A DNA stretch of 64,000 nt, from NCBI GenBank assembly GCA_963920665.1, contig OY987271.1, positions 17,735,350-17,799,349 of the forward strand. Direction: 5' to 3'. The DNA is from Straminergon stramineum (lineage: Eukaryota; Streptophyta; Bryopsida; Hypnales; Calliergonaceae). Made by a program: the position numbers and the translations under genes. Of this stretch, positions 37,684 through 50,672 are shown piece by piece. The number at the start of each line of letters is the position of its first letter. Positions within the stretch are counted from its first letter, which is position 1. The notes under the pieces were generated by a model that saw nothing but the letters and a program-made list of their open reading frames with translations, did no database searches and was not told the origin of the DNA.

Positions 37684-39546
37684 GAGATGATTGCCTTTGG
37701 AGGCAAGCTAAACTCCTTGAAACAATTTTGAATAAATGTTGGTACAAAGAAAAATGGAATTGGCACATTAGATGAGATTTGGCCAAATAGAAGACTACAA
37801 GTTCTCGACAATGGGGAACTTGTTGAACTGTACCATTATAGCAATGTTGATGTGGTTGGGCAACAACTACGTCAAATTTATTTTTTTTGAATTTTTTGTA
37901 TTATTTTACTTCCTTTTCAATTTCAGGACCTAAAAAAAAATTATTTAAATTAATTTTTAATTTTTAGTATTTATGATGGCTAACAACAATCAACCATGCC
38001 CTCACTGCTGTGGGAACAACATGGAGATAAGGCCTAAAATGGTCCCTTATTTCCTTGAATCTCCCCTAATGTTAGACCCAAGTCATTTCATATTTTTTGG
38101 ACCTTTGTGGAATTAGTTAGGAATTTTTGAAGTTGAAATGTAATAGTCACTAAAAGTGACCCCTTGGTGAAATGTACATTGTTGGTTCATTGAAGAAAGA
38201 AAAATGTACCATTGTGTTAGTTGTCGCTTTTAGAGCACATTTGCTTTTAGAGCAAACTACCTTAATTGCGTACTAGCTAAAGGTGGTTGTCTACATATTT
38301 GGAGGGATCTTGAAATATTTTATTGAACTCACATCAATCAAATACATTTCTAACATTGTAAAAATGTAATGGTTAGTGTAGAAATTCCACTAATGCATAG
38401 GTTGAATGTATAATTCCATGTTGTATGTGGCACCTCTTGGTGTGACCATATACACTTTTATTGTTGAAAATTTAACCTTTCTTTCTACTAGAAGAAAAAA
38501 TGTAAAGGATTAGTTGAAAATTCATCAAATTTGCACTTTCTAAATAATTATGATATGTGATGAACTTGATGAAGTTCTAAACCTATATCTAAGACCATCC
38601 ATGGGTCATTTGTATGGTCATTTGTATGGTCATTTGTTTAGTCTATGCAAGCATCATTTCAATTAGTAACATGTATTATTGTTGTATATTTGGTGTATCT
38701 ACATTGTAAGATTTTATTGCATCATGTCAATTTTTTAGTTTTTTGGCTCTCTCCTACAAGAACAAACTAAGATTTTAGTACCCAATGAAAGATTTTGAAA
38801 AACAAATGAATACAAAAATGGAGGGTATTGAATCTCTAGCTCTCTAGCCACCTGCAAGCAAAGGAATGGAAATTCTAGTGGAGCACCAATGACACCTAGT
38901 CTCACTACAATGTGGGAGAAGTAGGGGGAGTGTCCATTAATGAAGGAAGACGCAATGTAAGCTAGGTAATGCATCTATGCACAAGGACTCTTATGCATAA
39001 TGTGCTGAATGAATTGGACCTACTTGGAAGATCAAGAACAATTGCCACTAGCTTTGTCATTGCAATATGCACTTCCTCCATAACAAGTTAATGTTGTTAT
39101 TTGACAACCTTGAAACGGAAAGCGAGAAATTACTCATGGTAGCCAAACAAGGAGAATGAGATTCTAAATTTGTAGGACAAAATGTCTGTCAAATATATCC
39201 AAATGGCAAGCATGTGGCTCAACATTTTCAAAGACCTAATTTAGGAGCCTAGCATACCCAAAAGGCAGGATGCTCTTATGGAAAAAATGCCATTAGGATA
39301 AAAACGATGATTTTCTTTTTGTGAGGACCAATGGTCAAAAAACACTATATATTACAACAATCTAGTTTTGCCTTTTAGTAGTCCTAAATGAAGGTTTCCT
39401 CCATAGCATGTATCACAAACTGCCCCCTTATATTTCTCTCTTTTAGAAATTTAGGATTCTTCATATGATGGCTTAGATTTTATCAAGACAAACTATTATA
39501 CTTCCTCCAAATTGGATTTGGACATCGTCACTCTAAGAGTATTGAT
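37684..39546. other. Intergenic, possibly 5' part of a decayed piggyBac element
   Basis: No intact frame. The stretch lies just upstream of recognisable piggyBac transposase remnants and may hold its eroded N-terminal coding region, but I could not align it. A TATGGTCATTTG repeat (three units) lies near 38610-38638. Confidence 0.35.
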
Positions 39547-39999
39547 TGGACTTCATTGGAGTACCATGAATTTAAGACATTTTTGGTCACTATATTTTAT
39601 ATTGGGAGAAGAAAGTTCCGAACATCATATTCTATTGGTTTGAGGATGATCCCCTTTTTCATTGTCCCGTTAGTTTTCAAATTATGACACATGACCATCT
39701 CAAGGCCATTGTATCATAGTGTTTACATGTGTTGAACACATCTACACCATTTCCTACTTGGGGGTTAATGATAAAGTAAGGAAAGTGAAATAGCTAGTAG
39801 AGTATATGTGAAGTCTTATTGTGAATGTATGTGGACACTAAACCAACAAATAACAATTAACAAAAGTATAGTTACGTACAAGGGCCACTATGGTTTATAC
39901 TATCTAGTAAAACAATACATGCCAAATAAATTTGTTTGCTTTGGCATAAAAGTATGGGCTTTGTTGGACATGATTGTGAAGTATATTTTAAACTTTTAA
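39547..39999 (+). pseudogene. piggyBac (DDE_Tnp_1_7-type) transposase remnant
   Basis: Translated pieces in several frames line up in order with piggyBac/PGBD transposases: WTSLEYHEFKTFL..IFYIG (39547 onward), YWFEDDPLFHCPVSFQIM then KAIVS-stop-CLHVLNT (39633 onward, TAG at 39717-39719), DKVRKVK-stop-LVEYM in another frame, then YVKSYCECMW..QQITINKSIV.YKG and KQYMPNKFVCFGIKVWALLD from about 39808. Frameshifts and stops show it is dead. The catalytic Asp expected in the TIDE(S/Q) motif is Asn here. This is the only trace of a transposase that could have moved the TTAA-flanked MITEs of this window, though such a decayed copy cannot be the active source. Confidence 0.75.
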
Positions 40000-42639
40000 T
40001 GCATAGTGCACAAGTGGAAGAACAACCATTTTGGCCAATGATCCTAGTGGGCGTGCCTTGCCAAGTATGAGCGCCAATTTACCTACCCTTGGTAAATTGC
40101 AAACACAACCAGGTTTTGGATTTGGGCTAAGTGAATCCTACCTTTGGGAGTCTAAGTGTGATCCATTTTGCCTTCCAAGCAATGGATCTTTTTACGAAGT
40201 GCTTAAGTGATCCCAATCCACAAGGTTCTCTTAATCTCCTTCTAGTGGTTTTGGAGCTAACCAAATGGATGGCCCCTTGTGGGTGCTTAATGGAATCTAT
40301 GTCAAGGCAGAACTAACTTAAGAAAACTCTATTTCATCTTTTTCTGTTTCTAAGACCATAAAGCTCGACCCTATCCGACCTTCCTAGCCAAAGTTATGGG
40401 TGGATGAAGCTTGACCGCTATTCGGTTCCTCAAACTTCATCCATAAATTGAACCTAGCTCCCCAATTCAAAAAGACCCGAAATTTTTAAAGATGAGCCCA
40501 AAGACTTGCTCCTACCTAGGTCTAGAGTTTGACCCTAATTGGGGATTCCCACGAAATTCTCATCCAAGTCTTACCTAACTTTCATCTGCTAATTTGTCCT
40601 AACCTATAACTTGGAATTATCTTTTCTTTTTGGCCCTGGCCCCTGCTTGATAGCCTCCTCCTAATCTCCTTAATCCGCTATCAACCCCTAGGTCTAGCTA
40701 TTCTTCATCAAATTTGACCCTAATCTTCATTTGGCGATAACTTCCTTGTTTTGGACCTAATTTGGGCATGCCTTAGGGTTTTGGAAAGCCACAACCTTCT
40801 TCTTTAAGTTTATGTCCTAGGAAATGACCTGACGTATAGTCCTAAAGGTCTCCCCTAAGGGTAGGCCTCGGCCAAAGTTACTAATCACTAATTAGGGACC
40901 TTGGAAGAGTTGGAAAGGTTTAACCCATACCTCGGAACTTGAGTTGTTGATTGTGCCCACTTGAAGCTCTCCCTCCTCTGCCATAAACTCCTGTGTTGTA
41001 AGACAACGAACCACCGTTCTAATTATAAAATAATTTAGGACAAGAGTTTATTCATTAGCCTTACCCTATTTCTTTTCTCCTCTCTTCTTTTCTTTCCTCC
41101 TACGTACTAAGGTGGCCCAACTACCCTTGCTCCTACCTACTAAACTAATATTTAAGGACATGTCATACCATCCTTCAAAGTTGAGCTACTTCTTACGTCC
41201 TACACTTACGTCTCATAGTTAATTTCATGGTGATTATCTAATTCTAATCTAAGGGCTTAAGTAAGTCTTGAGGATTTCGCCCTATCTTATCTACCTTCAT
41301 CCCCTTCTTTCAAGTTGTCTTCTTCCTTGTCATTCCTTCTCATTCTTCCGGCCTTCCGCCATTTCCACTTGGTTTGTTTCTTTGTTTTTATGCTGGTTGT
41401 AGGAGACGGGGTGTTGGATTCCCCGCTCCATTTAATGTGTTAGTATAAGGACTACACGTTTTTCCTCCCCCTCCTCTTCTTCCTACTCCCTGGACTTGAC
41501 CAATTTAGTTTTCTATTGCTAGACCTTTCTTCCCTTCCCCCACTTGCTAGTCCCTTTTCTTTGGCCCTAGTACCGTAATCCAACCCTGTGCCCCTGTGCC
41601 GTAACCCAACTCCACGGCCCCTACTGACAGGTGTTGTTCCACTTGGTGGTACCTAGTTTGGTTCCTTCCCCCCCTTAGGTATCGGGGTGTTGGGGGTCCT
41701 GGTTGGAAAGCTAGGGTGTTGGGTGCTATTTTCCCTTTTTATGCTAAGTTCTAAGGGGGGCTTGAAGGGTCATGTTTATACTAGTGGATGGTGGGCTAGG
41801 CTTCTATAGGCAAAGACCTCACTCTATTAATCCCTAATCACCCCCTATGCTAATCTTAACATCTAATACCTACTTTTTCTGGGACCTGAACCTTGGTTTG
41901 TTCCCATTGTGTTTTGGGAACTAAACCTTGTGGAAAGAGGGAATATGGGATCTCACCATTCTCTTGTGGGTTGATTTTAACACATTGCTAGGACTTTCCA
42001 CCCCAACGATGCTAGCATGCAAGCTTGGAGCGGTGAGCTTGTGAGCTTGGAGCGTGGACTTTGCGAGCATGGAGCCTAGAAAACATTATTTTAAAAAAAA
42101 ATATTCCCCTAAATTTTTTTTACTTACAAAAAGTCCAAAAGTAGAATTTTTTACTATTTCTAGTAAATTTTGTGCCCTATAACAGTGTGCCCTATAACCA
42201 TGGATTGTGATATGAGTCATTTTCCATTGTCTTGAAATTGTTAATTACTACGAGAAAAGACCTTCAAACTTTGTTGAAAAGTTTGAGCACTTGGTTAAAT
42301 GACTACAATAGAAAATATGGCAAGCATTTTGAGTATGCTAGGTAGATGTCGTTTGGGAGTAACTCTATTGCAGTGTTTTGACTAGCTAGATTGAATATAT
42401 AGAACAAAGACTTCTGAATATCCCATTACGAGTGGGATTTCCAACAAAAACAGTAGAAGGTGACATGTATAGTGTGAGATGATGACTACAAGCTATTGTG
42501 GATTTTTGGTACACTTCTCATCCTAATTTTGAGGTGTTTTACTATATATAATTTTCAAATCTAAAATTGATTTTTCTTCTTGATTCTAAGTATTGCCAAA
42601 TGTTGACATTGTGAAACAAATACTGAAAAATCACCAACT
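40000..42639. other. Pyrimidine-rich non-coding region
   Basis: From about 40320 to 42000 the plus strand is rich in C and T and lacks open frames. CTTTTAACACACC-like text near 41968-42006 (TTTTAACACATTGCTAGGACTTTCCACCCCAA) resembles the 62-bp repeat unit at 59.5 kb, so both regions may be relics of one larger repeat, perhaps a retroelement. No protein evidence supports that. Confidence 0.4.
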
Positions 42640-42985
42640 AAGGGGGGAAAGCAATAAAATGGAAAAAGATAAAATATGGGAGAAAGAAAAAAAGTAGGGA
42701 AGAAAGAAAAATGTGGAAAGACAATAAAAGGACAAAGAAAAAACATGGGAAAGAAAACAAAATAGGGATGGTAAGAAAATAGAGAAAGAAAAGAACATGG
42801 GTAATGAAAAAAAAATGGGAAAAGAAAAAAAATGGAGAATGAAAAAAAAGTGAAAAGAGAAAAAGGAGGGAGAGGCAAAAAAATGGGGATAGGAAAAAAA
42901 TAGGAAAGAATAACAAGGAAGAAAGGGGAATGAAAAAATCTAGAAACAAATGGGAAAATTAAGGGGAAAACAAAGGAATTCAAAA
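42640..42985 (+). repeat. Long purine-rich low-complexity tract
   Basis: About 345 bp is almost entirely A and G on the plus strand, built from a degenerate unit like ATGGGAAAAGAAAAAA. The Phe-rich open frames on the minus strand (42561-42983) come from this composition and are not genes. Confidence 0.85.
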
Positions 42986-43259
42986 GAAAATGAAGAAATT
43001 TACTAATGGGACAAATCTGCGAAAAAAAAGAAAGTATTTCTTTTTATATTCATATATGCCTTATTGAATAGGGTTTACAATTGTACATCTTCATCGTTCA
43101 TATGAACTTACTTCAATACAATTGACTAATGAGACATATTCGGGACATATTTCATGAATGGATGAACATTTTCAATTCCATAAGCTGCAAATCATTCCAA
43201 TCGTAATATATGTGAACAAATACAATATGGATGAAGTACACAAAAAAATTTGGCTATGC

Positions 43260-46200
43260 CTATTCTGGAATTATGATGATTCTTGCTCGAACTAGAAGTA
43301 GCTTCAATTCATTGAAGCTATAACTCGGTGCATGAATGAATTTGTCATCATGGATGTCCATCTTGTAGAAGTACCGATACAAATAGTATAAGTGTTTACA
43401 ATTTACATATTGCTGATGACCTCCAATAGCAGAAACAACCATATTCACAAAGTCTGGGTATGTACATGAGGGGAACATACCCATTGTGATTTGATACACA
43501 TTTATGTTAGGATCTGTTCCGGTCTCCAATGACACAATTGATCCTAGGCCTGGAAAAGGAAGCAATGTCACTCCCACTATTTGTCCTTTAACATTCCCAG
43601 CGCTCTCCCACTTGTTCCATTGTTCTGTAGTTGGGGAATTTGCAATTCGCTGTATGGTTCGGTTGTTCCTAACTATTGGATAAACATCTGCATTTGGTCG
43701 TGGCGGGTTAGTATACAACGCGGTCTTGAATATATTTGAGATGTTGAAAAGTTGACATGGTGATAGTGTAGGGTGCTCTTGAAGACGGAAGCCCGCATGT
43801 TGCAATAGCAATATCTCTTCCCGATTGAGGTTGGTGCCAGTCAAAACAGGCCAAGTCTCTGGTACTTGAGGCCAATCTATAACCCACTTGCATTTAGTTC
43901 CTTTCACACATCGTTCAATGTCATCCCAACAGAACCAAAAGTCCGCCACTACTTTTCGTTTACTTCCGTAATCTTCCTTTCTCCCACGATAGGTGGGAGT
44001 TGGGGTTCCCTTTCGTCCCTTTGCAATTTTGCCAATGCATTTGATATTTGACCCTTGTTGAGCTTGACATTTAGCATTGGATTTGTGGCCGATTCTTGCA
44101 ATGTGCCACTTTGACGTGTCGCAGTCACTTTCAAATGAAATTGTAACATATTGTGAATGGGTCACCTCAGGTTGGGATTCTTTGCCCTCCAAAGACTCAG
44201 TCGAAGCTATAGTAGACCTTGTTCGAACACGAGGTTGAGAAAAATTGACTTTGTCTGGTCGATGTGAGTCTCTTGCATCTCCAATGGGAACATCCAACTT
44301 CCTCTTCGTGCTTCCAAAGATTTTTTCTCCTTCCAAATGCGGAATGCGAGTTCCAACACCTACTGCTCTAGGTAATGTATTTAGCGCCTTTGCTATTTTC
44401 TTGGGGTCTCCACTTCGTCTAGCAGCTCTCAACTTCAACTCTCCCTTTGATGGACCAGATCCACAAGAATGGCCTCTCAAGAAAGCACGGTAGTTTGTCA
44501 TTTGCATCCATGCACGAATACTGTTGTCGCAAGTGGCATCAAATAAATTATTGCCTCGGTTTCCAAACATTTGAAGCTACTTGTTATGAACTGTTTCTGA
44601 CAGGTTGCATGAAGGCATGTCCGCCAACTCTTCCAAACTCAAATCCTGCAAAGCCATTCCAAAATACAAGGACTTCCCAAACTTAAGTTTATACTTCAGA
44701 ACTCACAAAAATTGAGTACTATAACAACTAAATTTGTATATAATTGGAATAAAATGAAGTACATTCTATTACAAACATTTTTTAAAGTTTACTCCTTTGC
44801 GAAGGAAACCCCTTGAGAATGACCTATATTTACACTACAAACAAGAAGGCAACAATTCCTAGTTTCCCACTACCATCTTCTAATTTCTGGGGTCTCACAG
44901 TTTGATTGGAAACAGTAACACCGGTAGACATTCCAAAATCATCCGTTAGATCCAACAGCTGTTTAAGGGTTGGCTAGTGGTACTACTTTTCCAGCCAAAC
45001 TGCGAGGAAAAAATTTGTATGGGAAAAATAAGTAAGCCATGGGTACTCATGACTCATTACTTGAAATTTAGTCATGCATACTTCCAACTACAAATGAACA
45101 AACTTCCATACACTAGAATATATCAAGATCAATGATATGTGCAAATTTTAATGCAATGTATACTTACCATTTGCATGAAGCCTCCCCATTGGCGGTACCT
45201 AAAATGCCAAAATGCAAGCCAATGGTCCAAATGATGAAGCGCATCTTCAGTGGTTGCTCCAAATGATAACCACCAAGATCGAATTGCAAGGTACCGTGTC
45301 TCTGCCTCCTCCATAGTCTTTGCGTCTTTGTATTGCTTGCATAGTGAATTGTGTTGTTGTTGGAATGCTTCTTTAATGTACTTTTGGGTGTGTTTTCGAA
45401 GGGAAGTACTCCAATGCAACAAACATGTCCTCTCTCGATTTTCCATTTTGTCATTGGCAAACCCAGTTCCATAGACAATACGAACCGCATTCCAATTGGC
45501 CATAGCACTATCTGCCATGAATCCCTTGAAATTTGGATGATCCACTCCATTTCGTGACATGGCAATGTTCAGGCACCTCCAAAATTGTATTTGGATCTCG
45601 GTATCTTCAGATTGCATATCGCATGTTGAAATGGTCATTACCTTCTTGTACTCTGGATCATACACGTGGCAAGCCATTGTGGTCCACTCCTTTACACGCT
45701 TCATGTGGTCAAACATCATCCATGCATTCTGTAGATTCCCTCCAGGTTGCATTCGCCTCACCAGGTCCACACCACTTCGAGGACCTTCTGTGAGCATCTT
45801 GAAAATGTATACCTTCTCCTTCCCTTGGCCAGGGAAGACATTGTCGTGAATGTATTCGAACCTAGACTCTTTCTTCATGGTCATGATGTTGTCGATGACA
45901 CCTCCTTGATTGTTTGAGCAAAATGAAGATATGACATTCCGTATGTTTGGACTGCTCAAAAATTGGAAACGATCCATGACCTCTTCCATTTCTTCCCCCT
46001 TCAGCATCTCCTTCTTCCCCTCTCCGTTATAAAATAGATAGGTTGTAAGGAAGTCTTTGCTAGCAGATAGAGCAATAGCAAAGTTCGTGGCCGTCGGTGT
46101 CTTTGCTACTTACTCCGCAATGAGTCCACAAATCTTTTTTGTAGAGTCTCTATACATGCCCTTTGCTATAGGATGATCATGTCGTCCTAAGTGAATGGCG

Positions 46201-47327
46201 GCCCTACTCATTTTTGGATTATCACTATACGAGTAGTAAATCCTAGCATCACATGTGTTTAAACAAGTAGGAGACTTTCTACAGACTTTGCAAACTAGAG
46301 TACAATCCTTGGGAGGACTATCCCCTACTACAAAAGGGAAGGTTGTGTAACCGGTCCATTCTGTTTCGTTGCGTTTAGAAGCCCTCATCAAGTAATCACA
46401 CTCTAGATTATTACAAGCAAGATGACCAGAGCAGTATGACTTATGAAACTTGAGATTGTTGGAGTTTTGAATGTTTGTAGTCACCAACTTGCACCATGGG
46501 TGTCCATCGTAACGCTTGTCCATCCCTTCCAAGTTCTTGGCTACTGAGGAAGATGACGATGACTGACATGGAGGTAGTTCAAAGATAACGTTGCCATTGA
46601 AAACTGGTGGAAGAAATTGCACGCGATGCTGTTCAATACCATTGAAGTCCACCGTTGACAATTCGTTTCTACAACGATGCATAGTAGCTAATCTCTTCAA
46701 GCAATCCATTATGCTCTCTCGATCGACTGCATTTGGATGCAATGGAGGACGGGACAATTGAGATTGTGCATGACTATTTGACGATGTGCCAGACAATGAA
46801 TTAACTTCAACTTTCTCTTGCACTATAGCTTGAACAAAGCACAATTGCTTGCGAAGCACTAAGTCTGAGGACTCTGCTTCTGAATCACTCGACAACTCTA
46901 TAATTGGATCTAGTTTCTCAACCTTCACTACTTGGAGGACATTGTTTAGAACAATGGGTAGGACTTCACAAGGCCGAATAGGTGATATCGCATATTCGGC
47001 AATGTATGGCATATCCACTAATGAATTGTCAGATTGGCGACTTTGAATCTCAGTTGATGTAGCTAGAATAGAAAAAGGCAATCCGTAAACTCTATAGTTT
47101 CCACACGCAAGGTACCAACAATTTCCATACTTTTCTATCGATTTTACTATGGGAATAGACTGCAACAATTCTCCTAATTCTGACCTCTTCTCTTCTTCAA
47201 CATATATAGATGACTCTACAAATCTGAAGCGAACATGAAGTAGATGGCTCAATACTCTTGCGTGTCCTCCCTCATCTACTGGAAATACGAGGGGAACCTC
47301 ATGACCATCTACACGAATGGAAGCCAT
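43260..47327 (-). pseudogene. MULE-like DDE transposase, two nonsense codons
   Basis: Exons 47327-45168 and 44645-43260 join in phase across a 522-bp GT-AG intron, giving 1,181 codons. Order: a Cys/His-rich DNA-binding region of FLYWCH/GCM type (about 270-400) ending HLGRHDHPIAKG; a Mutator-like transposase core with CDMQSEDTEIQIQFW, FMADSAMANWNAV and ERTCLLHW; a C-terminal SWIM-like zinc finger (FPSCTYPDF..NCKHLYYLYRYF) whose second Cys is Tyr. PIIELSSDSEAESS near residue 145 resembles a SUMO-interacting motif. Breaks: TAA at codon 406 (bases 46110-46112; CAA would give LIAEQV) and TAG at codon 743 (bases 44577-44579; TGG would give HNKWLQ). Everything else is in frame, so inactivation is recent. 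I did not find terminal inverted repeats. It could be a domesticated MULE-derived gene instead, but the stops argue against function. Confidence 0.8.
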
Positions 47328-48086
47328 GATACAAACTACATGAGGAGAGAAAAATGAAGAAGACTAAAGGCTATCCTTAGTGCTGGGTGAAGAACAATTC
47401 ATCTTTGTTAAGTACTTCAATGGCAGTGGTACCTTCTCCATCAATTTAGTAAGGGGATAACACGATGGAAGGAAGTGGATGAATGTGTAGTACTAATTAT
47501 GAAAATAGCTTTTACAACCCTTTCTAGAACATTATTTTAACATTGCCCTTCCACAAAACCTTCATAGTATATGGCGGTTGTGTCAGCCTCACTTGATTCA
47601 GTTGAATGACTCGAAATACATGCATTTGAAAGAATGGTGCGCTATAATTAATCACGGAGGAATCATTAATTGGAGTGTAACAGTCAAAAAAAGGGACTGG
47701 ACAAAGTGCTATTTAAGTTTACCAGCACAATATTTTGAAAATTAACGGCGCAATGAACAACGACAATGAGCTGTAAGGTACAATTGCTCTTAATTGGTAA
47801 TGGCGTCTTCTATTGCCAATCCTACTCTAGAATGTCCCATTGTAGGCTAAGAGGCAAGGGCATTTCAACCATATAAGTAGTGGTCACTTCTCCAAACCAA
47901 AGTCTCTTTTGCTGCTACGTGACTTGTGTAGCATTTCTATTTCACAGTACTAGTTTAGAAGAAGTATGATCTCCGCTTATGCTTGTATATGATCGTTACC
48001 CTCCATTTCTAGGTCCTAGTGTGACAAAGAAGCATAAGAGAAGCATTTCTCTGTATTTTTCATCTTACAAGTTACTTAGAAAATCT
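47328..48086. other. Divergent intergenic region
   Basis: About 760 bp separates the minus-strand MULE start from the plus-strand exon at 48087, so it could hold promoters for both. GTGACTTGTGTAGCATTTC and similar text give no clear TATA element. No repeat is recognised. Confidence 0.35.
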
Positions 48087-48272
48087 ATGATGACTCGAAA
48101 CAAGAGAGCTGTGTCAAAGATAGGTCAATCAACACTTGGGAACCTTAGGAAAGTCCTATCCTTTGGAGCAGGAGGTAGTGCTGTGGACGAAGATATTGAA
48201 GTGCCAAACTTGGATACATCACCAGGAATGTTGGAGGACACCAATAGCATACAGAATGTTACAAGACAAGAG
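48087..48272 (+). CDS. Putative first exon of an unrecognised basic protein
   Basis: The frame is open from before 47979, with start MMTRNKRAVSK at 48087 or 48090 and a GAG|GTACTC donor after 48272 (62 codons, phase 0). The peptide has a basic start, then a short acidic stretch (VDEDIEVPN). The opening MTRxxR...SK...(D/L)EVP resembles the exon at 50062-50160, so the two may be duplicates. No domain is recognised, and the following exon was not identified with confidence. Confidence 0.35.
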
Positions 48273-50061
48273 GTACTCGTAACCGTCAACATGTTTGCAT
48301 TCCATTCATCTTTAGTTTGTCATTTAGTTTCATTGAAACACTGATATGCTTGTATGCCTTCTGCTATCAATTTCCTTCTCTCTTCTATGAAAATCTCAAG
48401 AGCTAAACACATAGAATAGCGAAGGTTATTGCATGTTGTAGTAAAGATTTTGAGAATGTATAGACAATAGATCATCTTCCTAGTGGTTAGATTGGTAGCT
48501 AATGCTTTGTAATTTTATTTTACTCTGGTATGATCTTCCATAGGCAGTTTTGGTTGAACTCTCTTCCTTTCACTTAGGTAAAAACAGATGTAGATCAATT
48601 AAACATTTCTCATCTCCTCATGCATTTCCCATGGAAGCTTACCCTCCATTGTCAAGGATTGATAGCATAACAATAAATGATGTTTGAGTGTAGGAAATAC
48701 AATATTCTAATTAAACATCATAGAAATAAATTATCTATAGGTCTTAGTTAGATTATTTTAAACAATATCATAATGATAGTGAAAACCATTATAGTGTTCT
48801 TTCTGGACTTCTTTGGCTCACTCTAGAATTATCGAAACCCAAAAGCAAGAGAATGGTGTCTTTAAAGCTAATTAAATGCAATTGGCTCCTAGAAGTACAA
48901 TTATGACAACCCATTAGCTCCATATGTGATATGTGATTTTTGTTCCTAAATGAGAAACTTAGCAAAAGTTAACTCAATGTTATATAGTTTAAAAAAATGC
49001 TTTAACCCTAACATAGAACGTTACTTGAGACTAATCCAAGAGAAATAATCAAATGTTGAATACTATAATATATATATATGTCTTGCATTGAATTTCAAAA
49101 TAATTCTCCTGGACACTTATTAGATATTGGATTCACTAAGATATCAGTTACAAAGGAGACAAGTTCTGGCTTTGTTAAATGGAAATTGAAAGGAAATTAT
49201 TTCAATCAGGCATTGTGATATGTTAAGTATTAAATATTTTCTTGTAATCATTTTTTCTTGCTAGACAAAGGGATTTATATACCAAACATCAAAACTCCTG
49301 AGTAGAACTTCCAATTCAAATGCCCTACACAAATTGTATTCCGAAATAGAATGAGAACCTTTAGTGCATAACTATTTTTGGAAGCTGCAACTGTATCAAT
49401 TAAAGAACTTGGAATCTAGCAGTGAATTACTAGGAAATAGCAAATATCAAAGAAACATTGTAACAACTATCCCAAACTATTTGACGGTATGATTTAAACA
49501 TTTTTTTTGAAACATGTGTATGCCATATGTGTTGAGTAGACGTTGCGAAATATTGTAAGATAATGATTTGGAAAAAAAATATTATTTACTCAATATCTAG
49601 GTTCCTCTACATGCGGGCAATTACCAAATTTGAAACAAGAGCAAGGATGAACAGTAGTAACCACAGAAGCAAAAAAAAAGGTTGAGTGGCTTGAAATCTT
49701 CTCTAAATTAAAATGCATTAATTTTCGGGGAGAGGAAGGTCCTTCCAAGCTGCGGCCTCAAATCAAGTGACTTGCATGGACATGGCAGTCTACTAATTGG
49801 AGAAGCGGCATACGCTACCAAAAATAGGAAGCCCAAGAAAAGTTGGCGCCGCCCAGAATCTCAAAGAGACAAGCAACGGCAGCCAAGCACTAGAATTTCT
49901 AGATCTAGAAGAATAATCCGTAAAGATTGTGATGATGTTTTGTCCACGTCCATCGCTGATGAGAAGACTTTGATGATGAATTCTCTTGTTCCATTCTTCT
50001 ACTCTAGCGTTTGCAATAAAAAATTTCTGGTTTGATACAAGGGCGAGATCACATCATCAAC
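48273..50061. other. Intron or intergenic sequence with one basic open frame
   Basis: Mostly AT-rich. At 49772-50035 an open frame gives a strongly basic peptide (KNRKPKKSWRRPESQRDKQRQ, then SRSRRIIRK), reminiscent of a nuclear localisation segment. It could be a second exon of the 48087 gene; splice sites are uncertain. Confidence 0.3.
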
Positions 50062-50269
50062 ATGACCAGGCAGACAAGGAGTCGGGCATGTTCAAAGGCA
50101 ACAGGCGATCTTGAAGTGCCTGGGGAGCAGGAGCCAGAAGCACTTGTGCAAATCAAGCCAGTGAGTTACCAGAGCTCTGTCGTCATGGATCGAATATGTT
50201 CAGTTTCTTACGTTTCCGAATTTTTTGAGAGATTCCACGTCCTATGAGTCTCTTGTTTTGAACCCTACG

Positions 50270-50499
50270 TGAGTGCGATAAGTCTGTGGTGAGTTTCTAA
50301 TGGGCCCGCATGGGCCCGCATGAGTCCATGTGAGTCTGCAATGAATTTATGATGGGTCCACATGAATCCGCGTGAGTCTGCGATGAGCCTGTGTGAGTCT
50401 GTGATCAGCCTGCTTGAGTCTGCGATCAACCTGCATGAGTTTGTGATCAGCCTACGTGAGTCTGCGATCAGCCTGCATGAGTCCACGATGAGCCTGTGA
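50270..50499. repeat. 21-bp minisatellite
   Basis: About eleven diverged copies of GTGAGTCTGCGATCAGCCTGC. On the minus strand the 21-bp period keeps one frame open as heptapeptides like RLIADSR (50265-50561), an expected by-product of a 3n period. Confidence 0.85.
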
Positions 50500-50672
50500 T
50501 TTTGAGATTTTATCCTCGCAACTGCAACTGAGAGATTCAGGGATTCCATTCCTGGAATCAAGAGATTAAATTCTGCTTGTCTACGTGATTAGAATCTATA
50601 TTGCTAGTCTCCAATCTCGTACACTTGGAATTAGTCCTCCTACCAGCAAGGGCAGCGGAAGGTTTGTGGAAG

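Noticed and set aside
39757..39775. GGGGGTTAA as a TTAA-element end
   Set aside because: It lies inside the piggyBac transposase remnant, in frame with coding fragments on both sides.
42561..42983. Phe-rich, membrane-like open frames of 103-140 codons on the minus strand
   Set aside because: They translate the purine tract read as pyrimidines; composition alone keeps them open.
50265..50561. Minus-strand open frame with heptapeptide repeats
   Set aside because: A 21-bp minisatellite keeps one frame open automatically; no start context, homologue or domain.
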